12,275 nt of DNA from assembly GCA_964353465.1 (NCBI GenBank), contig CAYGWQ010000151.1:1-12275 (forward strand), given 5' to 3'. The DNA is from JAFNAG01 sp964353465. GTDB lineage: Bacteria; Acidobacteriota; UBA6911. Under the pieces are notes generated by a model, which was given only the letters and a program-made list of their open reading frames with translations, did not search any database and was not told the origin of the DNA. The position numbers and the translations under genes were made by a program. This document shows, piece after piece, positions 1-6,411 of the stretch (position 1 is the stretch's first letter; every line of letters begins with the position of its first letter).

Positions 1-83
1 TGCCCGCCCGGCGCTCGCGCCAAAGTGGACCTGTTATTCTGTGACAGACCCTAAGGCCAGATTCGTCTTGGAGGAGAGGGGAT

Positions 84-1469
84 ATGGGCTATCGGACAGA
101 GAGGGATTCGCTGGGAGAAATCCAGGTGCCGGAATCCGCCTACTACGGCGCCCAGACGGCACGCGCTCTCGCCAATTACCCGATCAGCGGGATCAAGGTT
201 CATCCGGGCATGGTTGAGAATTACATGCTTCTCAAGAAGGCGGCGGCCGAGGTGCTTCAGGAACTGGGACTGTTGGACGTTGAACGGGGCCAAGCCATCG
301 TTCGTGCCGCGGATGAAATCCTGGGGGGAGCCTTGCGCGACCAGTTTCTGGTGGACGCATTTCACTCGGGAGCGGGCACCTCTTTTCATATGAACGTGAA
401 TGAGGTTCTGGCCGGCCGGGCCAACGAAATCCTCACCGGCCGTCGCGGCGGGACCGCGCCCGTGCATCCCAATGATCACGTCAACATGGCGCAGTCAACC
501 AACGACACCTTCCCTACAGTGATGCGCATGGCAGCTCGCAGACAGATTCCGGATTTTCTTGAAGTTGTCCGTGGGCTGGCCCAAGCCCTTGCTGACAAAG
601 CCGGCGAATTCAAGCAGGTCGTAAAATCCGGCAGAACCCATCTGCAAGATGCGGTCCCGGTGACGCTGGGGCAGGAATTTGCCGCATATGCGGAGGCTAT
701 CCGTCAGTCGGGGGAGGCCATCCGATCCCTCTCCCGCCATCTGGAGGACTTGGGGATAGGCGGCAGCGCCACCGGGACAGGTTTGAATACCCATCCCGAT
801 TTTCGCTGTCGTATTGTGGAAAGGATCTCCAAATACACCGGCATCGACTTCCGTCCGGCTGCCGACCTGCGGGCCGGCATGCAGAGCAGTCTCCCGATTT
901 CACTGCTATCCTCATCCTTGCGCGCCCTGGCCCTGGAGGTATCCCGTATCTGCAATGATCTGCGGCTGTTGAGCAGCGGACCCGCCACAGGCCTGATGGA
1001 GGTCAGTTTGCCGGCGGCCCAGCCCGGTTCATCGATCATGCCCGGCAAAGTCAATCCTTCGATCCTGGAGATGGTCAACATGGTCTGCTTTCAGGTGATT
1101 GGCAATGACACAGCTGTGTCATGGGCAGTCGGTGCCGGACAGCTCGAACTCAACGTGATGATGCCTCTGATGGCACATAACCTTCTGCAATCGCTGCAGA
1201 TCCTGATGAACGCGCTCCGGATCCTGGCCGCACGCTGCATTTCGGGCATCACGGCGGACAGAGCCCGATGCCGGCGCTACGCCGAGTCCAGCAGTGCTCT
1301 TGCCACCGCGTTGAGTCCCTACATCGGATATGACCGCGCCGCCAATATTGTCAAAGAGGCACTGGCAAGTGGAAGAACGGTTCTGGAAGTAGCGCGGGAG
1401 AAATCCGGCCTTGCGGAAGAGGAACTCTCCCGCCTGCTTGACGTCATGGCTATGACAGGAGCGCAATAG
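84..1469 (+). CDS. aspA: Aspartate ammonia-lyase (aspartase/class II fumarase superfamily)
   Basis: Probably deaminates L-aspartate to fumarate and ammonia in the cytoplasm. At 461 residues it has the normal family length. The superfamily signature GSSIMPGKVNP is at 315-325, with S316 as the expected catalytic base on the mobile loop and K322/N324 as substrate ligands. QSTND (137-141), GRTHLQD (183-189) and GTGLNT (231-236) are the other active-site stretches. I prefer aspartase to fumarase because the first loop reads GAGTS (96-100), where fumarases have GTQ, and because of YYG near the N-terminus, NDLRLLSSGP and AGQLELNV. GTGLNTHP and PGKVNP also occur in fumarase C, so fumarase is the main alternative. 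H102 replaces the Asn usual in GTSxNMN. The ATG at 84 follows a good ribosome site, GGAGGAG, at 70-76. The gene ends 38 bases from the convergent FmdB gene, with no clear terminator between. Confidence 0.85.
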   Translation: MGYRTERDSLGEIQVPESAYYGAQTARALANYPISGIKVHPGMVENYMLLKKAAAEVLQELGLLDVERGQAIVRAADEILGGALRDQFLVDAFHSGAGTSFHMNVNEVLAGRANEILTGRRGGTAPVHPNDHVNMAQSTNDTFPTVMRMAARRQIPDFLEVVRGLAQALADKAGEFKQVVKSGRTHLQDAVPVTLGQEFAAYAEAIRQSGEAIRSLSRHLEDLGIGGSATGTGLNTHPDFRCRIVERISKYTGIDFRPAADLRAGMQSSLPISLLSSSLRALALEVSRICNDLRLLSSGPATGLMEVSLPAAQPGSSIMPGKVNPSILEMVNMVCFQVIGNDTAVSWAVGAGQLELNVMMPLMAHNLLQSLQILMNALRILAARCISGITADRARCRRYAESSSALATALSPYIGYDRAANIVKEALASGRTVLEVAREKSGLAEEELSRLLDVMAMTGAQ

Positions 1470-1507
1470 GCGGAGGACTATCGCGGATGGCAGTTGATTG
1501 TGCGCGC

Positions 1508-1732
1508 CTACTGGTTCATAGGGCATGTGCCGCCCGGCATGCCCTTGCAGCCTTCGCACGGACTCGCTTGCGGCGCCGCGCCGGTCGACGCTGCTCCGAC
1601 GGCAAAAGTAGAAAGCAGCTGCAGGACATCGTCGCTGCCGCATTTGCGACAGACAACCTGAGCGGCACGATCAAAAATCAATTCCTCAAACCGGGCTTTG
1701 CAGCTGCGGCATTCATATTCAAACAAAGGCAC
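1508..1732 (-). CDS. FmdB-family zinc-ribbon protein with Cys-rich tail
   Basis: A 74-residue protein of the FmdB putative regulatory family, whose biochemical role is poorly known. It opens with the family hallmark PLFEYECRSC, and a second pair, CRKCG, follows, so two CxxC knuckles should bind one zinc. The middle is low-complexity and Ala/Ser-rich, and the end reads CEGC...GTC, giving three further cysteines. I place the start at GTG 1732 because the family begins MPL(Y/F)EY and because GAGAGG lies nine bases upstream. An in-frame ATG at 1741 sits directly against that ribosome site, and the frame stays open to 1798, but the added residues look non-coding. It lies about 100 bases downstream of the terC-like gene on the same strand and may have its own promoter at 1797-1825. 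Confidence 0.8.
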   Translation of the reverse strand: MPLFEYECRSCKARFEELIFDRAAQVVCRKCGSDDVLQLLSTFAVGAASTGAAPQASPCEGCKGMPGGTCPMNQ

Positions 1733-1796
1733 GGTATTCATCCTCTCTGAAATCCAGTCTCGGCGGCAGGCACGAGGCACACAGCACCATACCCGC

Positions 1797-1825
1797 ATAT
1801 TATCAGTGGCTGAAGGGGAAGTGAA
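1797..1825 (-). promoter_or_regulatory. Possible sigma-70 promoter for the FmdB gene
   Basis: On the minus strand TTCACT (1820-1825) and TAATAT (1797-1802) are separated by 17 bases, and the -10 is preceded by TGA as in extended -10 promoters. Each hexamer matches consensus at four of six positions. The predicted start near 1790 would leave a leader of about 58 bases before GTG 1732. This is a pattern match only. Confidence 0.3.
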
Positions 1826-1835
1826 GGGGCGCCGA

Positions 1836-2768
1836 TCATTTCTGAGCCTTTCCGGAATGGAGGAGCGAGAACAGGATCGAGCCGGTCAGGATGACGGCTA
1901 CCACGATCAGCGACACCCTGATATCTATCGGAAAAACCTTGCCCGCCAACATTTTAGCCCCCACGAACATTAAAACGAATCCCAGGCCCGTTCCGAGGTA
2001 AACAAAACGGTCGACAACGGCGGCCAGTAGAAAATACATCGAACGCAAACCGAGGATCGCGCAGATGTTGGAAGTGAAGACAATGAACCAGTCTGTAGTG
2101 ACGCCGAATATTGCGGGGATGGAGTCAACTGCAAAAATCAAATCGGTGGTTTCCACGGTCACCACTACCAGCGCCAGCGGCGTTGCGATGAGCTTGCCCC
2201 CACGGCGCAAAAAGAAAGCGCCTTCCCCGTAGCCCGACGACATGGGCATGATGCGCTGGAAGAGACGGACGACCGGATTGTGCTCGGGTTCGACCTTGGG
2301 CTCCCCTTTCTGCTGCAGGATCTTGAAGCCGGTGAAAATCAGGAAGGCGCCAAAGATATAGATTACCCAGTGGAAGGCATTCAACAGAGCCGTGCCCGCA
2401 AAAATGAAAACGCCGCGCATGATGACGGCGCCGAGGATTCCCCAAAATAGTACGCGATGGTGTAACTTGGGGGGCACGGAGAAATAGGAGAAGATCAGGA
2501 CGAAGACAAAGATGTTGTCGACGCTCAGGGCGTACTCGATGAGGTAGCCCGTGAAAAATTCCAGTCCGGCTTGAGCACCAAATTTATGATAGACCCAGGA
2601 CCCGAAGGATACCGACAAAACTACCCAAGCCACGCTCCATCCCAGCGCCTCTTTAAAACGGATGGCGTGAGCGCTACGGTGAAATACACCGAGATCCACG
2701 ATCAGCAGCACGAGCACCACGGCAAGAAAAACCGCGAAGAACCAGGGATTGGCGACACTATGTATCAT
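1836..2768 (-). CDS. terC: TerC/Alx-family integral membrane protein
   Basis: A 310-residue polytopic membrane protein of the TerC/Alx family. Members are linked to manganese export, metal homeostasis and tellurite resistance. The two family motifs are present in symmetrical acidic membrane positions: EYALSVDNIFVF (78-89, with E78, D84, N85) and VETTDLIFAVDS (205-216, with E206, D209, D215). Hydrophobic segments lie near 9-29, 42-62, 71-96, 108-128, 132-150, 196-220, 227-250, 256-273 and 283-302, with a charged loop at about 151-193. The start is ATG 2768 because AAGGAAGAG lies one base upstream; the frame stays open to 2792, but those eight residues lack a ribosome site. The phosphatase gene ends 53 bases upstream, so co-transcription is likely. 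That gap is too short for a yybP-ykoY manganese riboswitch, which often precedes such genes. Confidence 0.9.
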   Translation of the reverse strand: MIHSVANPWFFAVFLAVVLVLLIVDLGVFHRSAHAIRFKEALGWSVAWVVLSVSFGSWVYHKFGAQAGLEFFTGYLIEYALSVDNIFVFVLIFSYFSVPPKLHHRVLFWGILGAVIMRGVFIFAGTALLNAFHWVIYIFGAFLIFTGFKILQQKGEPKVEPEHNPVVRLFQRIMPMSSGYGEGAFFLRRGGKLIATPLALVVVTVETTDLIFAVDSIPAIFGVTTDWFIVFTSNICAILGLRSMYFLLAAVVDRFVYLGTGLGFVLMFVGAKMLAGKVFPIDIRVSLIVVAVILTGSILFSLLHSGKAQK

Positions 2769-2820
2769 GCTCTTCCTTTGCCGTGGACACACGCGGCGCC
2801 ATATTGGTACCCATCCCAGC

Positions 2821-3300
2821 TCACAATCTGTCCCGCCAGGCTGCTTCGTACTCTTCGAGAATGTCCAGAGTCGGGCTGCAATCCCGCCTGGTAGTCATCC
2901 AGTGGCAGGCCTCGCGAGCCGGGATGCCGCGGGACCGGATGAGAAAACCTGCCGCCGCGGTGGGTGAGCGGTTGATCCCGACCGAACAGTGCAGGTAAAG
3001 CCTGGCCCCGGGATCGGTGAGTGCTTCGGCAACCTGCGCTACTGCTTCGGGCAGGTTGCGCCTCAGCGCCTCCCGGTCGAAATCCGGCGTCGGCACGCGG
3101 CGCAGTCCAATGCCGGCTTCCCGGTAGGCGCGGGCGAGCCCGGCCGGGGATATTCCGTAATGCAGCAAATCCTCGTCCGTTTGCAGGCTGACCACAGTCG
3201 TGATTCCCATCCGTTTCAGCTGCGGCATGTCTTCTTCATACACTCGGCCGCCGACCCAGAGCCGGCCGGGCACGATCTCATCGAAATCGAGCAAGATCAC
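2821..3300 (-). CDS. Dual-specificity phosphatase, SEX4/laforin-like catalytic domain
   Basis: A compact 159-residue phosphatase of the cysteine-dependent DSP fold, expected to be cytoplasmic. The P-loop HCSVGINRS (104-112) is the Cx5R signature: C105 is the nucleophile and R111 binds phosphate. D73 in PTPDFD is the likely general acid, 32 residues before the Cys, the same spacing I recall for plant SEX4 (D166/C198). Outside the P-loop, LQTDEDLLHYGI (39-50), FDREALRRNLPEAV (74-87) and the TTRRDC..TLD stretch (136-146) resemble corresponding parts of SEX4 starch phosphatase. There is no CBM48 glycogen-binding domain and no signal peptide. Translation starts at GTG 3300 behind GGGAGAG. It lies 63 bases downstream of tsaC and 53 bases upstream of terC on the same strand. 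The substrate is unknown: phosphoglucan, phosphoprotein or a small phospho-metabolite are all possible. Confidence 0.88.
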   Translation of the reverse strand: MILLDFDEIVPGRLWVGGRVYEEDMPQLKRMGITTVVSLQTDEDLLHYGISPAGLARAYREAGIGLRRVPTPDFDREALRRNLPEAVAQVAEALTDPGARLYLHCSVGINRSPTAAAGFLIRSRGIPAREACHWMTTRRDCSPTLDILEEYEAAWRDRL

Positions 3301-3363
3301 ACATCTCTCCCAAAAGGATTAAATGTAACATGAGACCATGATATTGACGAATCCCTGTGCGGG

Positions 3364-4389
3364 TCATTCGGGCGCCGATCGGAAAACTGAGCCTGCGGCA
3401 CAGCGGCGCAGACGATCCATGATCGCAAATCCGAGCCCTTTTTCGGGGATGGCATGTGCTACCAGCCGGTCGAGTTGCTCCTTGTCGAGCCTGTGTAAGG
3501 CTGCAAACAGGTTGGCGGCTGCCATACGCAGGTCGCCCGACTCCGACAGCACCTCCACTACGGCATATTTCTCCGGATGTTTCGGCGGGGTCAAGGTCAG
3601 CAGACCCACCTGCTCCCCGGGGAGAGGATCAGCCCTGCGGTCCCCTTCATTCAGGATTTCCAGCGGCGTGCTTGTGGCATAATGGCGGGTAAGTTGGCCC
3701 GGCGCCTGGGGCCGATTCTGTGTGCCTGTTGACCATCCGAGTGGTCCCAGAACATCCTGGAGGGCTTCCGGGGGAACGCCTCCCGCTCTGAGGATGCGAG
3801 GGTATTTCCCCGTCAGTGCCAGCACCGTGGATTCAATCCCGACGGCACATCTGCCGCCATCGAGGATGAGATCGATGCGTCCCGCCAGCTGCTCGGCGAC
3901 ATGGCGTGCTTCGGTGGGACTTACGCGGCCGAAGGGATTGGCGCTTGGTGCCGCCAGAGCGCATCCTGAGGCACGGATCAGCGCCAAGGCTGCATCATGG
4001 GCGGGCATCCGGATGGCGACAGTTGCCAAGCCGGCGGTGACGATTGGAGGGACCCGTTCGCTTTTGGGCACCACCAGCGTCAACGGCCCGGGCCAGAATC
4101 GCCGCATCAAGGCAGTAGCAACTCCCTCCGGAAAATGTCCGTAAAGCCTTGCGGATTCCGCATCGGCCACATGAACGATCAGGGGATCCATGCGGGGGCG
4201 CCGCTTGGCCTCAAAGATGCGCGCCACTGCCAGCGGATTGCAGGCGTCGGCACCAAGTCCGTACACTGTCTCTGTCGGAAACGCGACCAGCCCCCCGTGA
4301 CGGATGATTCGCGCAGCCTCTTCAATGGCTGCCGGATCGGATGCATCGAGAAGCTTGGCCTTTTTCAAAGTTCGGCCCTGAACCGCCAC
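3364..4389 (-). CDS. tsaC: L-threonylcarbamoyladenylate synthase (Sua5/YwlC type)
   Basis: Makes threonylcarbamoyl-AMP from threonine, bicarbonate and ATP, the first step of the universal tRNA t6A37 modification; TsaB, TsaD and TsaE act afterwards. The YrdC fold covers about 12-205: FPTETVYGLG (37-46), KRRPRMDPL (62-70), SAN (149-151), SPTEARH (157-163) and GIESTV (184-189) are the nucleotide- and threonine-binding motifs. The linker motif PGQLTRHYA (230-238) leads into the C-terminal Sua5 domain (about 240-330). At 341 residues this is the long two-domain form, not the short E. coli-type TsaC. The start is GTG 4389, with AAAGGAGG six bases upstream. It is the first gene of the minus-strand series and starts about 80 bases from the promoter of the divergent antiterminator gene. 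Confidence 0.95.
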   Translation of the reverse strand: MAVQGRTLKKAKLLDASDPAAIEEAARIIRHGGLVAFPTETVYGLGADACNPLAVARIFEAKRRPRMDPLIVHVADAESARLYGHFPEGVATALMRRFWPGPLTLVVPKSERVPPIVTAGLATVAIRMPAHDAALALIRASGCALAAPSANPFGRVSPTEARHVAEQLAGRIDLILDGGRCAVGIESTVLALTGKYPRILRAGGVPPEALQDVLGPLGWSTGTQNRPQAPGQLTRHYATSTPLEILNEGDRRADPLPGEQVGLLTLTPPKHPEKYAVVEVLSESGDLRMAAANLFAALHRLDKEQLDRLVAHAIPEKGLGFAIMDRLRRCAAGSVFRSAPE

Positions 4390-4470
4390 GGGCCTTCCTC
4401 CTTTCCCAGGAGTATGCCACGACTCAATGATGATTTACGAACGATGAATGCTGATCGTGCGTTACCGGCC

Positions 4471-4499
4471 TTGACACGGCTGGATGCCGTCATTATATT
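4471..4499 (+). promoter_or_regulatory. Near-consensus sigma-70 promoter for the antiterminator gene
   Basis: TTGACA (4471-4476, six of six) and TATATT (4494-4499, five of six) are separated by exactly 17 bases. The predicted transcription start near 4506 gives a leader of about 107 bases before ATG 4613. This is the strongest promoter I can see in the window. Confidence 0.75.
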
Positions 4500-4546
4500 C
4501 CCAGAGAGGTCAGACTCTAGATCTCATCGAAAGCCAGATCTCGTTC

Positions 4547-4575
4547 CCCGCCCTCCGTGTAGGGGGCGGGAGCGG
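4547..4575 (+). promoter_or_regulatory. Leader hairpin running into an ops/JUMPstart-like sequence
   Basis: CCCGCCCTC (4547-4555) pairs along all nine positions with GGGGGCGGG (4562-4570), one pair being G-U, around a six-base loop. The right arm continues as GGCGGGAGCGG (4565-4575). The core GGCGGGAG matches the enterobacterial ops core GGCGGTAG at seven of eight positions. It lies about 60 bases into the transcript predicted from the promoter at 4471-4499. The hairpin is seen directly. The ops interpretation is inference, strengthened by the product being an RfaH/NusG-type protein. Confidence 0.45.
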
Positions 4576-4612
4576 CAGGGCGTTGCGCATTACGCAAATC
4601 AGGTATGCGAGA

Positions 4613-5248
4613 ATGGAAATCAGAGGTATGAATCCTAAAGAGTTTTCCACTTCTCCATCACCGCATGCTGACGGGGAAGCAAGCGACGAACCGCTCATCG
4701 AGGTCCCCGGCATTGAAGTCGTCACACCGGCCCTGTTAGTGCCCTCCCAGGAGCAGCCGGCATGGTACGCCCTATACACGCGCAGCCGGTTCGAAAAAAA
4801 GCTCATGAGCGAGCTTACCGATCGATCCATTGAAGTCTTCCTTCCCATGCGCGAGGTCCTCAGCCGTTGGAAAGACCGGAAGAAGAAAATCTGGATCCCG
4901 CTTTTTCCCGGCTATCTCTTCGTGCACCAAGTCGACACCCCCGCAAATCGATACCGGGTTCTGAACGTGCCCGGCGCGGTGCGATTCGTCGGCTTCAACA
5001 GCCAAACGGTCCCGATTCCGCAAGAGCAGATTGACGGCGTCAGGCGATTCCTGGAATCCAACCTGATGGTGGATCCTTATCCCTACATGCAGATTGGACG
5101 GCGTGTGGAAGTCATTGCGGGACCCCTCATGGGGATTCAGGGAAAACTGGTGCAGAAGAGGGGGCGGTTCCGCTTTGTGCTGCAGGTCGATCTCATCCGC
5201 CAGGCCGTCTCGGTCGAGATCGATGCCTCCGACGTCCGCCCCATTTGA
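4613..5248 (+). CDS. NusG/RfaH/UpxY-like transcription antiterminator
   Basis: A specialised NusG paralogue expected to bind RNA polymerase and increase elongation through particular operons. The NGN domain spans about 50-150 (numbering from ATG 4613): WYALYTRSRFEKK (51-63), a conserved RWKDRKKKIWIPLFPGYLFV stretch (85-104), and VPGAVRFVG (119-127). The KOW domain follows at about 161-192 (GRRVEVIAGPLMGIQGKLV). Residues 1-48 are a variable, probably disordered N-terminus. Housekeeping NusG genes usually sit beside secE and rplK; none is here, and WKDR..PLFPGY is typical of RfaH/UpxY-type proteins. I chose ATG 4613, with AGG nine bases upstream. ATG 4628 is possible, but its ribosome site is only one base away; the frame is open to 4484, inside the promoter. 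No polysaccharide operon follows: the next gene is convergent. Confidence 0.88.
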   Translation: MEIRGMNPKEFSTSPSPHADGEASDEPLIEVPGIEVVTPALLVPSQEQPAWYALYTRSRFEKKLMSELTDRSIEVFLPMREVLSRWKDRKKKIWIPLFPGYLFVHQVDTPANRYRVLNVPGAVRFVGFNSQTVPIPQEQIDGVRRFLESNLMVDPYPYMQIGRRVEVIAGPLMGIQGKLVQKRGRFRFVLQVDLIRQAVSVEIDASDVRPI

Positions 5249-5265
5249 GGAATCCTGGTTCTGCG

Positions 5266-5298
5266 GCGGGGGAGCGGCGGTCCGCCGCCTCCCCCCGC
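5266..5298. terminator. GC-rich hairpin between convergent genes
   Basis: The inverted repeat 5266-5279 / 5283-5298 forms about 14 pairs with a three-base loop and two bulged Cs (5289, 5296). It lies 17 bases after the antiterminator stop and 8 bases after the stop of the convergent exported-protein gene. Neither strand has an adjacent U-tract; on the plus strand a run of five Ts begins at 5312. It is probably a bidirectional transcription barrier or mRNA 3' stabiliser, not a textbook intrinsic terminator. Confidence 0.5.
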
Positions 5299-5305
5299 GA
5301 TCGCT

Positions 5306-6064
5306 CTAGAATTTTTCCTGGACCAGTTTGTAGCCGGCGGGAACTTCGAAGGTGGCAGGCGGTATGGCACCTTTCTGCACCGACGTCACTTCGGTCGCGG
5401 TGGTGATGCTCATGCTCATCACCTTCATTTTCACTACGCTCTTCATGGCCATGCCGTTGATCTGTTTGAAGGCGTCGTACATCTTGCCCATGTCCAGCAC
5501 CGGATTAGCCGGGAGACGCATCTTGATGGCGTCGTAATACGCTGCCGGCAGTTTCAATTCCGGAGCTGCCCAGATTTCCATCTCGATCGGGCCTGTAACC
5601 AGGTATTTCTCCGTCGCATACCCCGCTATGGTTTCGCCGGGGCCCTGTTTGGTCACGGTCAGAGGAGCCGAACTGCCTCCCATCATTTTTTTGATAGCCG
5701 CCATCTGCGCCTCGGTGCCCTGGGACATGGCTGCGGTGGCTTTGTTCAGCAGATCCTGAAGCTGCTGGAAGGTTATTTCCGAGTAAGTCTTTTTCTTGTG
5801 GTCGACCGTCACGATCTTCTCTTGGTCAAAGCGAACAATGCTGTCCTGGCCGTCGGCCGAGGAGCGCTTTGTGGCGTTGCCGCTGAAATAGGAGGTTGAG
5901 GTGGTGGTCTTGCCGTTTGCAGTCGACGTTTCATTCATCGTGAGGCCCTGGCTCATCAAGGACGAAAGTTGAGCGGCGGCCGGCTGAATCAGCCCGCTAG
6001 CCGCCACAAGGCCGAAGATGGCGAGACCCAGGATGGTAATTCGGGTGCGACTTCTTGTATTCAT
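5306..6064 (-). CDS. Exported protein of unknown function, DUF4412-like
   Basis: A 252-residue secreted or periplasmic protein. The N-terminus is a clear signal peptide: basic RSRTR (4-8), hydrophobic core about 9-26, and an Ala-rich site with cleavage likely after A31 (PAAA/Q). The mature part looks mostly beta with a short helical middle. It contains VTVDHKKKTYSEI (85-97), a Met- and Ala-rich segment (104-130), and IAGYATEKYLV (146-156) followed by IWAAPEL (164-170), ending in PPATFEVPAGYKLV (235-248). That order resembles DUF4412-type outer-envelope proteins, whose function is unknown; the assignment is from memory of the pattern. ATG 6064 has an excellent ribosome site, AAGGAG, six bases upstream. 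It is divergent from the perR-like gene, and a 7+7 dyad lies 31 bases upstream of its start. Confidence 0.85.
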   Translation of the reverse strand: MNTRSRTRITILGLAIFGLVAASGLIQPAAAQLSSLMSQGLTMNETSTANGKTTTSTSYFSGNATKRSSADGQDSIVRFDQEKIVTVDHKKKTYSEITFQQLQDLLNKATAAMSQGTEAQMAAIKKMMGGSSAPLTVTKQGPGETIAGYATEKYLVTGPIEMEIWAAPELKLPAAYYDAIKMRLPANPVLDMGKMYDAFKQINGMAMKSVVKMKVMSMSITTATEVTSVQKGAIPPATFEVPAGYKLVQEKF

Positions 6065-6094
6065 TGCTGGCTCCTTGGATGCGACTTCATTATT

Positions 6095-6118
6095 CTGCGT
6101 AGGTATCGGTTTACGCAG
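6095..6118. promoter_or_regulatory. Operator-like dyad upstream of the exported-protein gene
   Basis: CTGCGTA (6095-6101) and TACGCAG (6112-6118) form a perfect seven-base inverted repeat around a ten-base spacer, ending 31 bases before ATG 6064 on the minus strand. The position suits a repressor site over the promoter or a small leader hairpin. It does not resemble the A/T-rich PER box or Fur box, so control by the neighbouring PerR-like protein is not indicated by sequence. Confidence 0.35.
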
Positions 6119-6289
6119 CTTCCATGCGGATTGCAGGCACGGCGACGACCGGGCCGCAAACTCGCCTTATCGGCAGCATCGGGCGGCAACTTTCGCAGCC
6201 GCAATCGAATGATGCGCCGTTATTCCATCCTTAAGATACCGCTGCCAACGTCGGGATTCCAGCCTGGAAAGGGATTGAGTTTTCCTGGT

Positions 6290-6318
6290 GCCCTGCCGGG
6301 AATGCCGGGCAGGAGGGC
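6290..6318. repeat. Imperfect hairpin upstream of the perR-like gene
   Basis: CCTGCC (6292-6297) pairs with GGCAGG (6308-6313). After a G-G mismatch, two more pairs close an AATG loop, and outer GCCC/GGGC bases may extend it. TGCCGGG is also directly repeated within it. No T-run follows, so a terminator is unlikely. The rest of the 6065-6411 gap shows no gene. Confidence 0.3.
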
Positions 6319-6411
6319 GCGCCTGATGTCGGAAAGGGGCATGGGCGAGACATGGCAGCTTCTCCCGATCGGACCTTGACGATGCAGGGATCAGATGATA
6401 ACCTTTCGCAC

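Noticed and set aside
1..83. Promoter for the aspartase gene
   Set aside because: Apart from the ribosome site I found no -35/-10 pair with acceptable spacing; the promoter may lie outside the window.
1461..1505. GCGCAAT / ATTGTGCGC inverted repeat between the convergent aspA and FmdB genes
   Set aside because: The arms need a two-base bulge, the loop is about 29 bases, and no T-run follows; weak as a terminator.
2769..2820. Possible yybP-ykoY manganese riboswitch before the terC-like gene
   Set aside because: Only 52 bases separate it from the preceding gene, too short for the aptamer, and no suitable paired structure is visible.
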